From positions 1-64,000 of the forward strand of contig JAFISE010000106.1 of assembly GCA_022560025.1 (NCBI GenBank): a stretch of 64,000 bases of DNA, written 5' to 3'. Origin of the DNA: Stagonosporopsis chrysanthemi (taxonomy: Eukaryota > Ascomycota > Dothideomycetes > Pleosporales > Didymellaceae). Each line of letters opens with the position of its first letter. Within the stretch, counting starts at the first letter, position 1. Positions 11,773-22,184 of this stretch are shown here, one piece after another. Under the pieces are notes generated by a model. It did not search any database. It was not told the DNA's origin and worked only from the letters and a program-made list of their open reading frames with translations. A program made the position numbers and the translations under genes.

Positions 11773-13071
11773 TCATGCGCCACACAACACTCCTGCAACC
11801 CTGATTCCCAGATCCAGCATCGCAAGATGCTCATCGCCACCATCGACCAGCCTCTTGTCTGTCTCGCTGAAGATGCCTGCTAATCGTACTTTCTTGATAT
11901 CCCCCACCCGTTCATCAAACATGACCTGCTCATACAACTGCGCGACCGTCTGACTCGCACTCCAACCCTCTGCAACCATATTCTCCACCACCTTCGCGAT
12001 CTCGTGGAACCGTATGCTCCGGCTCGTGCTCTTGGGAAACAGCGAATCCGACAGCGTGCTGAGTGTGGAGGCCGGAATGACGCCCGCAATCTCCGCAATC
12101 GATTTCAGAGAAACGGTGCTCTTGTCCACAAGTGTGTCATCGGAGTCGACCTCCATCTCGTCCTCGTCGTCCACGATCTTTCTTTTTCGACCAGACTCCT
12201 TGGTTGTTTGTGTAGCCCCAACAAGTCTCGCTGCAGACTGCAAGAACGTAATGGCTTTCCTTAGATCGCCGTCTGCAACGCGGACGAGCTCTTCGCTCAC
12301 ACCTGTTTCCAGCAGCACGCTTTCTAATCTTGCAATATCCTCGACACGCTTCACTGCATTCCCTTGATCCAAGCTCTTGAAGCGGAACTTGCTGCACCTC
12401 GACGCCAGAGGATCAATAATACGCGTGACATAATTACACACCAGACAGAACCTCGTCATTTTGCTGTAGGTCTCCATCGTCCTCCTCAATGCAGACTGCG
12501 CGTCTTGTGTCATGCTGTCTGCCTCGTCCAGAACAATGATTTTGAACGGAGGGCAGGGGTATTTGTCCCTGTACCTGACCATCTTGCCTTCGCCACCGTC
12601 TTTGTCCTCTGTCATAATGTTGTATGTCGGGGCGGAGCTGAGCTGCTGGCGCGCAAAGTCCTTGACTTTCTGGCGCACAATGCTGATGCCACGCTCGTCG
12701 GAAGCGTTGAGTTCGAGAACGCGCGATTTCATGAGTTCAGGGCCGTAGAGCTGTTTTGCGAGAGCGAGGATGGTCGACGTCTTGCCCGTGCCTGGTGGGC
12801 CGTAGAATAGCATGTGTGGAAGGTTGGAGGACTGTAGGGTGCGTGATAGAATCTGAATAGTGTTGTCTTGTGCTGTGACTTCCGAGAGCGTCTTTGGTCG
12901 GCTGTATCACAATTGTCAGCGTCAGTGGACCTCCGGCGCAAGGATGCGAAAGCTGTACTATTTCTCGACCCATGGCTGCAGTTGGTCAGGCTGTTGCTTC
13001 GTGGAAGGTGCCTTTGAGCTAGCTCGGGCGGCGGCTTGCTGCCGTGCCTTGAGATTGAAGAAGTCCGCCAT
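11773..13071 (-). CDS. RFC2: Replication factor C small subunit (Rfc2 type)
   Basis: Two exons (13071-12959 and 12901-11773) give 413 aa. The spliced start reads FFNLKARQQ...PWVEKYRPKTLSEVTAQD, then Walker A GPPGTGKT (72-79), LELNASDERGI, Walker B VLDEAD (about 161-166), the sensor region and the arginine-finger SRC motif (205-207). These are clamp-loader AAA+ features that load PCNA in DNA replication and repair; SRC marks the small RFC subunits. NLPHMLFYGPPGTGKT and YPCPP(F/Y)KI match the yeast Rfc2/human RFC4 line. Two fungal insertions stand out: a charged stretch before YPCPP, and a KRKIVDDEDEMEVDSDD segment just after the AAA+ lid. The donor lies within the YRP codon pair, so the 57-nt intron is well supported. 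Confidence 0.95.
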
Positions 13072-13408
13072 TGCATTCGATTGTGTCGAGTTTGAGGTGT
13101 TGCGGGGACAAGTAGGTGGGAGTTAAAGTGGAACGCGCGACGCGTCTGGCAAGGCAAGCGCGTCCTCACGTTCAGGCAGGCGCACGGTCCACCAGCAATG
13201 ACAGCACCACAACGAAAGTTGCACACTTTTCTCAAGATCATGAGTTCACTCTTCAATAAGACAGGTTTAGCATGCTGCCTGCTCATCGGATATCTTCCTC
13301 ATAACTCTACCTCATGCATACCCACACTGCCAGCTGATCCGCCCCTAAAACAAGCACATGCCCGATCGATAGGACGTACACTCCAGAAGCCTCAACTCTG
13401 TGGAAGCT
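13072..13408. other. Short intergenic between RFC2 and NPL4
   Basis: Holds the RFC2 promoter and the NPL4 3' flank. No gene seen. Confidence 0.55.
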
Positions 13409-15464
13409 CTATTTTCCCTTGAGATTGCTAGCCTTCAATCGCTTAGCCAGTTGTACAGAGTCGGAGTCGGAGCCATTAGAGGGCTGTCGCGCAAGGTTGC
13501 GATGAACCGCCCCCCTACTGGCGGGATGCGAGGCAGAGGAAGAGGAGTGCGAGGTGTAATGAGATCGTTTAGGGGGGCGCTCACCACTTTCTTTGAGAAT
13601 CGTTAATAACGTCGCCCAGCCTCCTGTGTGCTGGAGGGCTGAGCCTTCTGACGTGTCGTGTGTCGATGCGACTTTGAAGAAGAGAGATTCCTCGTCCTGT
13701 AGCATACATTAGCATACGTCTGAAAGGATGACATCAAACGTACCTTCGATAGTATACCGAGGTTGTGAACAAAGCAAAGGAGATGGAAGTTTGAGATAGC
13801 GTTGAGGCCACTCGTGGTGTTGAGTGCCAGGCCATTTGCCTTCGCGTTGAGCGACTTGCTCAGTGTCGACACATCGGCCATCTCACCCATTATTTCTCGA
13901 TTTTCAATCGGGAATTTGCCACCTGTGAAGAGTGGATTCGGTTGTGTAGGGAAACCATGGGTAAGCGTGAGCAGCAGGTACTCCACAGGGAAATCTGGCT
14001 TTGCGTTCTCCTGCACATTAGCACCGTGCTCGTTGATTCGTCGATAGAACACTTCTGGAATGTATCGTGATCGGTTCAGCGTCTCGTTGTCGTTCTCATC
14101 TTGTACGAGCATCACCGAAGGCTCAGCGGACGGCTCGATGATATCCGCGCGTACCATCTCTACCGCTGCATTGGATGCCTGGTACGATGAGATGCCGATC
14201 TGCCCCTCTGCATCTCCACTGATAACACATGTGACAAAGTTTGATCCGAACTGTCCGGTCTCACTCCACTTCGACGGTCGTGGATATTTCGCCTGATACC
14301 GTGCCGCAAATGTAATCTCCAAAGACGAAAGGAAGTGGGAGTCAGCATGGCGTTTGCAGATGACTGAGCCATCGCCTTTGTCTGCGTCCAAAAGATCTGT
14401 GAATATGACACCGACTCTCTGCAGGCCGCACTGTGCAGCAATGTCATCGATCTCCTTCTCGTTATCCCAATCACCCAGCGAGATACCATCTAGCTCATTG
14501 ACCTGGGGTGGCTCGTAGATCGTCTCGACCACGGCCTTCGTCCCCAGTGGTACCTCGGTGTATTCCTCATATCGGCCGTACAGGAAGCCCAACCGCTGAC
14601 AACCAGTGTTTCGCCAGAAGTTAATGAGATCGTCTACGACTTGTATTGATGCAAACTCAACATGATCGACCATGCGATAGTCTTGTGGCTTGAGCGATAT
14701 AGCGCTGGGCTGACACTTTGTACAAATACCGTCTGGGAACGGCTTGTGACCAGAGGGGCAGTCTGGTCGTACGCGATAGTAGGGTTCGTTAAGCGGCGGG
14801 ATATACGAGCTGCCGAGCTCTGGTCTATTCTTTGCGGAGTTGACCTTGCGCAGGTAGGCGTGGAACGAAAGGTGCTTGATCTTCTTCTCGGCAAGGTATG
14901 CTGTATCGTAGGGCTCTAGAGGCATGCAGTAGTCGCACATGCCCTTCGGCCCGTGTGTGCACATCCTCACGTCGCGCTTGCGTGCGATCTTGCCATCCAA
15001 CCTGTCGAGCCGGTCGTCGAGCGATGACTGCTTAACCACCTCCCACGGATTCTTGATCAGTTGCGTGGGGCCGCCAAGGGGCACTGAGGGCATGTCAGAT
15101 TGCTCGACTGCTTTGCCGTTCAGGCGGGCTGCTCCCGAAGGGGCTGCAGGTGCGCCATTCGATGTCGAAGACTGCTCGCTAAAGGTCAAGAAGAGTTGTG
15201 CGCCGTGTCTATAAGGGTGTCAGCTGGGGAAGCGGCCCCAGAGCGGGCGGCCTACGAAAGTCCTACTTGCTCGAAGCTCACGCCTTTCAGCGATGTAAGC
15301 CTCCTAGCATCTCCTCCCTGAGGCTTGTTGCTAACAGCGACACTTGCCAGGTCGACACTCTTTGGTAGTTTCTCCGCTACCTGTGGCAGGATTTCCGGAA
15401 AGGTGGTCGTGGGCTCAACGGTGAGGCGAAACTGGCCCTCTTTGCTGACGAACCGGAGAATCAT
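13409..15464 (-). CDS. NPL4: Npl4, cofactor of the Cdc48-Ufd1 segregase
   Basis: Three exons (15464-15256, 15208-13744, 13696-13409) give 653 aa. The N-terminal ~80 residues have a ubiquitin-like (UBX-like) pattern beginning ILRFVSKEGQFRL. A zinc-finger segment follows (CTHGPKGMCDYC, Cys153/161/164) with a second CPSGHKPFPDGICTKC, then the NPL4 MPN-like domain (VDHVEFASIQVVDDLINFWRNTGCQRLGFLYG onward). Npl4 with Ufd1 and Cdc48 extracts ubiquitylated proteins from ER membranes (ERAD) and chromatin. The last exon replaces a short intron read-through and carries FFKVASTHDTSEGSALQHTGGWATLLTIL, the expected C-terminal helix region, then a Ser/Arg-rich tail. The first donor is GTAGGC, slightly off consensus. 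Confidence 0.94.
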
Positions 15465-15868
15465 GACGAATTATGTGTAGGTGCTGTTGGGTGGGTGGGT
15501 GGGTGAGAAGCTGACTGCGAAGGTACAGCGGGGAGGAAGGGAAACGGTGGTAAAGGTAAGGTGGTGGAGGTGATTAGGTGACAGTCTTCGCTACAAGCAG
15601 CTCGAAGCTCGGGGAAACTCAGTCGTCATTACCTTAAGACCGGCAGACCGACAGGGGTGTCCCGCGCCGCAGACTTAGCGTGCCCAGTGAACATCTGGCA
15701 TCATTCACTGCACAAAAGTGTCCGAACATTCACATTCACAGCCCGGACCTTTCTTACAGTCGCTCCTTTGCTTCGTCTCGGTCTGTCCTGGAGATTCTCA
15801 CCGCTCTGGAAGCTACCACAACAAATCCCACGTAATTGCGCAAGTCGGCACAGCAGCCCACGACCAAA
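15465..15868. promoter_or_regulatory. Divergent promoter of NPL4 and SEC66 with a G-quadruplex motif
   Basis: The 404 bp between the two ATGs must contain both promoters. A perfect four-run motif, GGGTGGGTGGGTGGG, lies at 15489-15503 on the plus strand, 25 bp upstream of the NPL4 start codon. It would appear as a C-rich repeat in the NPL4 5' UTR. The promoter role is inferred from gene orientation. Confidence 0.6.
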
Positions 15869-16649
15869 ATGTGGCCCTTCGACGCCGTCGACTGGCTTAT
15901 GCTTCTGATTCCTGTTGCATACCTCTTCATCCTGATCGGCTCGCTCACTGTCTTCTCTTCGTTGTATCGCAAGCGCCAAGCAGCCGCCGCGTCCTCTCTC
16001 GAGCCATGGTTTCCCCAGCACATCTCGCGCAACATTTACCTGTCACTCCTGCACCAAGAAGAACCCAAAGCCCCAGACAGCATTCTCAAAGCTGCGCTCC
16101 TGCGCCGCGCAACAGAGGACATTCACCGCATCGTACAGATCAGGAACGCGAAGCAGGCACTCCAGGTGCTGCTGCAGCGGGGCAGCGTGGGCGATGATCT
16201 ATGGAAGCGATTCGAGCGCGCCGAGAAGGAGATTGAGGAGGAGCTTAGAGACGTCGTGCAGGAGGTAAGCTACAACATCGCTACGCAATCTGTCACGACG
16301 CACAGCTAACGCGACCCAGGCTAATGCGTTCGCGCCGAACTGGGGCCAGACCATCTTCCAGTCTGCCTCTGAAATGGCCCAGAACAACCACATTCGTGAG
16401 CGTCTGGACGAAATCCTCGCCAAAGCACCCAAGGAATCGCAGTGGTGGACCAGCCGCCGGGCAGAGATCCAGGGCTCGTTCATGAAGGAGCTGGAGGAGG
16501 AGCAGATCAGGAGTCGCGAGGGCAGCGTCGCAGGCACAGGGAGCGTCGTCGGTACCCCTGCGGCTAGTGTTGCGGGGAGTGTGATGGGAGACGATGCGGT
16601 TATGGTGGAGAGCCCGAGCGGAAAGAAGAAGAAGAAGGGTAAGAAGTAA
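15869..16649 (+). CDS. SEC66: Sec66/Sec71-type subunit of the Sec63 translocation complex
   Basis: Two exons (15869-16264 and 16320-16649) give 241 aa. A single N-terminal hydrophobic segment (about 9-31, LMLLIPVAYLFILIGSLTVF) is followed by a basic RKRQ stop-transfer. The soluble domain has the family core: YLSLLHQEEPKAPDSILKAALLRRA, VLLQRGSVGDDLWKRFERAEKEIE and, across the intron, ANAFAPNWGQTIFQSASEMAQN. Sec66 joins Sec62/Sec63/Sec72 for post-translational import into the ER. The C-terminus is Ser/Gly-rich and ends in a lysine run. The 55-nt intron is GTAAGC...CTAAC...CCCAG. Confidence 0.93.
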
Positions 16650-17079
16650 GCGCGCGTCTGTGGTGATCGGGCTGGAGGTCGGGGTTGGCGAGATGTAACA
16701 TTGTGGTGAGAGATGGAGGGAGATTCTTTTATGCATTGCATGACTGGCGTTGAGGTGTTGGCAGGGCCACGATATGATACTCTTCTTGTGAGACATCGAG
16801 GAGATACGTCTTCCGATCAATGCAACGCCAATTTCCATTCAATCTTTGCATTATCACACTTGAGCGTGGGCGAGCAGCATGGTCAAAATCGTGTTCAGGT
16901 AAAGAATTCACAGTGCTACAACGCCGTTCCCATATGACCAATCTCGCCAATCTCATCGTACAGGCTCCCGTCGCCGTCTAATGAAATGGCGTTTCCAAGC
17001 ACCAGATATACATATCGTTCCTCTCCGCTCAGCTTTCAACGCTGCTCCACCTCATCAACGTCACAAATTTGTGTATCGT
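16650..17079. other. Convergent 3' region of SEC66 and the Vps3844 gene
   Basis: Tail-to-tail spacer of 430 bp, presumably both 3' UTRs. No further gene seen. Confidence 0.6.
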
Positions 17080-18334
17080 CTACTTCCTCACGGGCCCACT
17101 GACACCAGCACCGATAACACTGGGCAGCTCCTCGCTACCAATCGAGTACATCATGCCGATGATGGTCGAGATGAGGAAAGCCAGCATGACACCGGTACCA
17201 ACGAATAACCAGAAAGGTATTGAGATGTCCTTCTTCTGGCAGGCGGGGCCGGCCCAGTTGGTAACCTTGCGGCTGTCGCCTTTGCCAATAATGGTTGGCG
17301 AGCAAGCACAGCCGAAGCGATCCTGCTGGGTCTTGTCCTGCGCCTTGTGCAGCAGCTTGCACTCGCCGTGGCCGGAGCAGTTGAACGTTGTCTTCTCGCA
17401 GGAGGCGAGAGTGTTGAAGAATGGTGGCAGAATACCGCGGACGGTGCTGTTGCTGTTCTTGTCTGAGGTGAAGACGGGGAAGTCCTCCAGGTCAGGATAA
17501 TCGGCTTTGGGCGAGGTGGATGGCTCGGGTGTGAAGGAGAGGAGCGCCTCGGGGTTCTGGCGGTTGCGGCGTGCCTCGACGGTTTGGGGCACAGTGTAGA
17601 TGCCGTACGGCGAAACAACACGGCGCTTAGAGTTGGCAGAAGAAGGCGGCATGGCGACGACGGTGATGTCGAGGCCATGCTGAGCAAGGCCGGGGAGGAC
17701 GTCTTGGAGAAGGGTGCTTTCGGCCTCATCTTGCTTATCAGCACGGACGACGGTCAGGTAGTCGTTGTAAAGTGTTGTCTTCCTGAGCGCAGATAAGGCC
17801 GAATCAGCCTCAATGCTTGCCGAGTACGTCTTGGCCTTGGGATCAGCGTGCTTTGGTAGGGACTCGGCTTGTGCGATGAAGTCGTCGACCAGGCGGTCGT
17901 TGTCGGCCTGAGGTGGAGGGCTCGAGATCTCGAAAGACGCAGTGGAAGCGTCGCGAAGCTCTGAATGCTCGTCAGTCATGAGCCATGGGAATTTGATGGA
18001 TGTGCCTACTTGTCACGAGGCCCTCCTCAGCGTCCTCTAACCATACGAGCAACTGCGCTCTTGATGCATCCGCCTCTTCTCCAAACAGCTTCTGCTGTCT
18101 CCCTCCATACGCATTGATGTTCTTGATCGCCTCAGCATCGGCGTCCTCGATCGAGTGGAATCGCGAGAGGCCGAGTCGCTGGGCGAGAATCAGTCGAGCT
18201 GTTTCAGGGTCGATAGGCGATGACGCTGGGGCGGCGTGGGTCTTGGAGGCGTCGAAGGTGAAGACGTGACCGTTCTTTGCTGCTGCTGTGGCGCAGTACA
18301 GTGAGGAAGCGACAAGGCTCCAAGAGAGCTTCAT
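17080..18334 (-). CDS. Vps3844/DUF3844-domain ER membrane protein
   Basis: Two exons (18334-18010 and 17960-17080) give 401 aa. Residues 1-19 form a signal peptide (KLSWSLVASSLYCATAAA). A lumenal region follows with HVFTFDASKTHAAPASSPIDPETARLILAQRLGLSRFH. Near the C-terminus is a Cys-rich EGF-like block (NCSGHGECKLL...GCACSP...GPACQKKD) directly before one transmembrane segment (IPFWLFVGTGVMLAFLISTIIGMMY) and a short tail. This order (signal peptide, Cys block, TM) is that of the fungal vacuolar-sorting Vps3844 C-terminal domain. Its role in ER or secretory sorting is poorly known. The intron is 49 nt with a CTGAC branch point, and a lysine codon is split across the junction. Confidence 0.88.
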
Positions 18335-18629
18335 CGTGGCGCGCGGTGATGAGGTTGGGATGCGGTGCAGCTGCGACGATGATGCAGTTCGGTGTGTCTA
18401 GTCGCAGCCTCCAAGTCTGCCCGTGCGCCGAGAGGCGTTTACTCTGATTCGTTCGCCATCCTTCACAATAGCCCAGCCCTACCAACTGGGCCGCACGACT
18501 CTATTAATAAGACAATCACCACTTATCGCTGCCCTTCTACGACCGCTGTCGCCGCGCTGCCTGCCCCATGTCTCACCACGTCGCTTTCCACCCCTCATAA
18601 CACCTCCTGCCTCCCCACAAACTGGCGCC
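18335..18629. promoter_or_regulatory. Divergent promoter, Vps3844 gene and mitochondrial protein
   Basis: 295 bp separate the two head-to-head start codons, so both promoters must lie here or overlap upstream coding sequence. No specific motif was identified. Confidence 0.5.
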
Positions 18630-19922
18630 ATGTTCAAGGCACAGGTGCTGCGGCGGAGCTTCTCTGTCTTCAACCGAGTGCCGACCTCGAGAATAGTACA
18701 GTCTGCTGCACGAGGCGGTCATGAAACCATAACGATTCATCGCGTACGGATACGAAGGCCGTTCCTCAGTAGACAGCGACTGGTCGGCGCAGTGGCTATT
18801 GGTACCGCTGCTTACGGATTCGGACGCTATCTTGGCCTTGAAGTGGAAGTCGAAGAGGAAGAAGAGGAGCACAAGAAGCCCGGTCGCTGGAAAAAGCACG
18901 TACGCAAGGAAGATGGTACGCTCGAGGAGGTGGACGACAGGGAAGCCAACGAAGAGGACAATGGGGACGAAAATGAGGAAGCGGACGAGGACGAGGACGA
19001 GGACGAGTACGACAATGCTATCTTGTTCTTGCCTACAGGATTTTCGAGGATGAAGCAACCAACATTCTACAAAGGTTCGGACCCGGAGTGGCAAGAGTTC
19101 AAGAAAGTCACACAAGACAAAGCGAGAATAGAGAGGATACGACAGGAGTTGGTCAATGTGGTCAGGACATCATGCAGTTCACCGGCATACGTTGCTAAGA
19201 TTGGAGAAGTCGACCACAAGAGGGGCCGGGTATGGATTGAATTCAAGTTCCCAGACGGACCACCCCCCGAGTACGAACGTCCCGGCTACAAGTTGACTGA
19301 GGATTTAGAGTGGCGGAAAACCATGCAAGACGTTGAACCTGCCCACCATACGCGTTTGAACAAGCTCCTCTGGCCCAACGCGGCCGCCGGTGCATTGTAC
19401 GAGGACACAAAGCGAAAAGCGACGCAGACCTGGAACGACTTTGCTGTGTATATGGGATGGTCTGAAAAGACGGAGCACCTTACAGTCCAGCAAATGATGC
19501 AGCAGGTCACAAAATCCTCGGAGCCGACAAGCTCTGCAGTATCGCCTGTTACTACAGCATCTGCTTCTCCATTCGGAGCATCACTACCTACTGCTACACA
19601 GCAACCAGCGACACCTTCACCTGCGCCTTCGTCCACAGCCAGCTCTGGTAAAGAACTAGGTTTCCCTGTTTTAGACCCCAAAGCACTCACACTTGACCTC
19701 GGGAGTTTTCGACAGGATTTTCAGAAGGCGAGCAAGTCTAATTTGATCGTACCACGTGGTGCCTTCGCTGTGCATGCACTCATCGAAGTATACGGTACCA
19801 GAGCGCGGCTGACATGGAATGTAACCGGTATATACGATCCGAAGACCGGGCGTTATGTTGGACTTTCCGCAAGCATCTGGAATCAAGCAGCACTTCGGCA
19901 GTCGCCGAAAGGAGGTCCTTAG
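18630..19922 (+). CDS. Predicted mitochondrial inner-membrane protein, acidic, unknown function
   Basis: A single exon of 430 aa. The N-terminus (about 1-35) is rich in Arg, Ser and Phe and lacks acidic residues, as in mitochondrial presequences. One hydrophobic segment (about 50-70, RLVGAVAIGTAAYGFGRYLGL) comes next. A very acidic low-complexity stretch (EVEVEEEEEEH, then EEADEDEDEDEYD) follows, and then a folded-looking region with ILFLPTGFSRMKQPTFYKGSDPEWQEFKK and GRVWIEFKFPDGPPPEYERPGY. A Ser/Thr/Pro/Ala linker precedes a conserved-looking C-terminus (GAFAVHALIEVYGTRARLTWNVTGIYDP). I take it as a conserved hypothetical protein of filamentous fungi. An upstream extension of the frame begins with GTG and was not used. 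Confidence 0.8.
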   Translation: MFKAQVLRRSFSVFNRVPTSRIVQSAARGGHETITIHRVRIRRPFLSRQRLVGAVAIGTAAYGFGRYLGLEVEVEEEEEEHKKPGRWKKHVRKEDGTLEEVDDREANEEDNGDENEEADEDEDEDEYDNAILFLPTGFSRMKQPTFYKGSDPEWQEFKKVTQDKARIERIRQELVNVVRTSCSSPAYVAKIGEVDHKRGRVWIEFKFPDGPPPEYERPGYKLTEDLEWRKTMQDVEPAHHTRLNKLLWPNAAAGALYEDTKRKATQTWNDFAVYMGWSEKTEHLTVQQMMQQVTKSSEPTSSAVSPVTTASASPFGASLPTATQQPATPSPAPSSTASSGKELGFPVLDPKALTLDLGSFRQDFQKASKSNLIVPRGAFAVHALIEVYGTRARLTWNVTGIYDPKTGRYVGLSASIWNQAALRQSPKGGP

Positions 19923-20763
19923 GTTGAGCATTGAGTAAAATCACATCAATGGCGTACATAGGTTCGAGCGTACTTGTTTGATTAAGCGACATTGTGCACG
20001 AGCACATCCGGCGTTTTGGAGTGTATGATACCTCAATGATAGTAGAACAGGAGGGTCGGCTAAAGGCCACGCGCACATGATGAGCCAGTAAGTCTCTGCT
20101 CAATTGCATACACAATATCCTCCTCGACTTGCTATCTTCGGCCCATATCGTTTTTCTTCTTCGATTATCAAATCGTGGTGACCTTGAAAAGTTGTGCGCC
20201 CTACTATCTTGTACATTGTATCGGATATGTTTGGTCGGGAAGTCGATGGTCACGATTCCTGCGCAGGGAGACGTCTTCTCGTGATCAACTAACTACCAAA
20301 ATGCTTGATGTAGTTCACCATCAACACTTCTTACCATGGCCAAGCACCGTCCGGAAAAAGTCTATGTTTGCTCTGGCACGACTTATCACTCACAGCCATT
20401 GTATGGGAGCAAAGACTTTAGCCACAGCTCGGAAAGTCTCAAGCCATGTGTGCAACAATCTAGGCAGAGAAGTAAAGTACAATGGTATGATGTGATGTGT
20501 CTTGTTAATCGCGTGCTGCTAGTGACTTAGTGACTTAGTGACTGCAGTCTACGTCGCGCAGTATTTACGCGTATAGTATGTTTAGAGGCTGCTATACGCG
20601 ATCAAGAAGCAGTTTGCTTGCGTTTGCACACACGCTCTGAGGACTGATTATCCCGCAGATGAGCCTGGGATTCCTGCCAACCAAGATGTCACGGCGTCCA
20701 GTAAATGCCGAAACGGGTGTCTGCCGTTTGTAGTGGTCATTCCACACCCCGAGACCCTTCTTC
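19923..20763. other. Convergent intergenic region with a small tandem repeat
   Basis: Tail-to-tail spacer of 841 bp between the mitochondrial protein and the PXMP4-like gene. It contains AGTGACTT repeated nearly three times (20521-20543). No gene is supported. Confidence 0.55.
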
Positions 20764-21652
20764 TCATTTGTTGTGCCATACCAATGTCCGCAACGAATCC
20801 CAATGATCCGACTGTACATATCTGCGGAACCGTTAGCAGATGATCTGATCCAAACACAGAAGATACCCACATGTAGCTCATGCTGCTCCTCAAACTACTC
20901 TGCACAGTCTCCGGATGCCATCTGAAAAGATACATAACCATCGCCCAGCTCACACTCGCAAAAGCCGGCCATCCATTCCGTATCATGCTTCGCCTCAACT
21001 CGCCATCTCCAAACAGCTCCCATCCACCTCCTCCACCCGGTGTCCCAGCAACATGTCTCGGCTGCACAGCGAGTTTCGCCAGCGCCAACGCTACTCGTGC
21101 AAAAACGTATATGACTATTTGCTGAGAAACAGAGTTGTGTATTGTGCGGCCGAAGACTGTGTAGCCGCCGAGCAGGCCGGCGAGAAAGGCGTCGTAGTGG
21201 CGCTCTTTGCCTGTGGGGGAGGTGTGGCGGAGGAAGAGCATGGTAGTCTTGTAGACGAGGGCAAAGAGTCCGAGGTTACGGGCGTGCTGCCGTGTGGCCT
21301 TGTATACGAGCCAGCATTTTGATCGCAGTCTGGGATTGTCAGTCGCTAGGTCTGAGGGAGGAGGGCTGTGGCTCAACGTACGCCCCAGATCGGAATAGGA
21401 AGATCATACTGCGGTGTTGTCAGCTTCTGTATTTTGACGGGAAGGGGGGGGGGGGGGCGTACACGAGTGCGTGTGGGAAGCGCACTTTCGCTCCGTACAC
21501 GATGCCATTCCGTACACCTTTTACCAGTGTGAGGATGTCATGGTACTTTGGATCGAGAACGATCTTCTCAAGCGCAGACTTCTGAAACTTAGTATCCTAC
21601 TTTGGTACGATTTCGTGAGTTTTCGTACCTCGAGAGCCTGCAATCTGTCCAT
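20764..21652 (-). CDS. PXMP4: Peroxisomal membrane protein 4 (PMP24/PXMP4) homologue
   Basis: Five exons (21652-21629, 21581-21463, 21408-21382, 21329-20871, 20821-20764) splice to 228 aa. The spliced protein begins MDRLQALEKSALEKIVLD, then YHDILTLVKGVRNGIVYGAKVRFPHALVMIFLFRSG, HARNLGLFALVYKTTM, KERHYDAFLAGLLGGYTVFG, SVSQQIVIYVFARVALALAKL and WHPETVQSSLRSSMSYIYVQSDHW. These blocks match PXMP4, a Tim17/22/23-related four-helix membrane protein of peroxisomes. Every junction keeps frame, and three introns show branch points close to CTAAC. The first exon (24 nt) and third exon (27 nt) are tiny, so automated annotation will probably miss them. Intron 2 contains a 14-nt poly-G run. Confidence 0.9.
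21444..21457. repeat. G14 homopolymer inside a PXMP4 intron
   Basis: Fourteen consecutive G on the plus strand read as C14 in the transcript, about 5 nt after the 5' splice site of intron 2. The tract is probably variable in length. Confidence 0.9.
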
Positions 21653-22184
21653 CCTTCCGTCTCAGTACCGAGCAGCGTTATGCCTCGGTACGCGCAAATG
21701 ATGCGCAGCTGTGAATGCTACCTTTTTCGATGTCTTGCGCTTCTCTTGAGGCAACAGCGACGGTTTCAAACGGTATGAGGGCGCAAGGAGCAGCGAAGTA
21801 GCGAGGTGTGGTACATGAGATCGAGTCGCAAGCTCCCACGAACCAGCCGGCTATGGAGCTGCCATCGACTGGCGTTTGGCCTCGGCAGAGCGTCCGTCAC
21901 ATTATCGGCGAAGGCTACCCCACAATTGGATGGCAGATCGCGCTAAAGCGACAAGGGTCGCTGGCATGTGAGTATGATGCACGTTCACATGCTTGTGTTG
22001 TGTGTTGGCAAGTTAAGGGGGAAGCCACACATTTGAGACTTCAATGTGCTTGACTTGGAAATGTACTGTATCACTTCGTGATATGCTTTTGCGGATCCTT
22101 CAACGCCGTAAGCCAGAATGCATCTATAGGGTATCGCGCAACAATGAACAACTCGTTACGCCCAAGAAGATGCTGAAAGATGCC
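21653..22184. other. Intergenic between the carrier and PXMP4 genes
   Basis: 532 bp containing the PXMP4 promoter and the 3' flank of the mitochondrial carrier gene. No gene seen. Confidence 0.55.
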
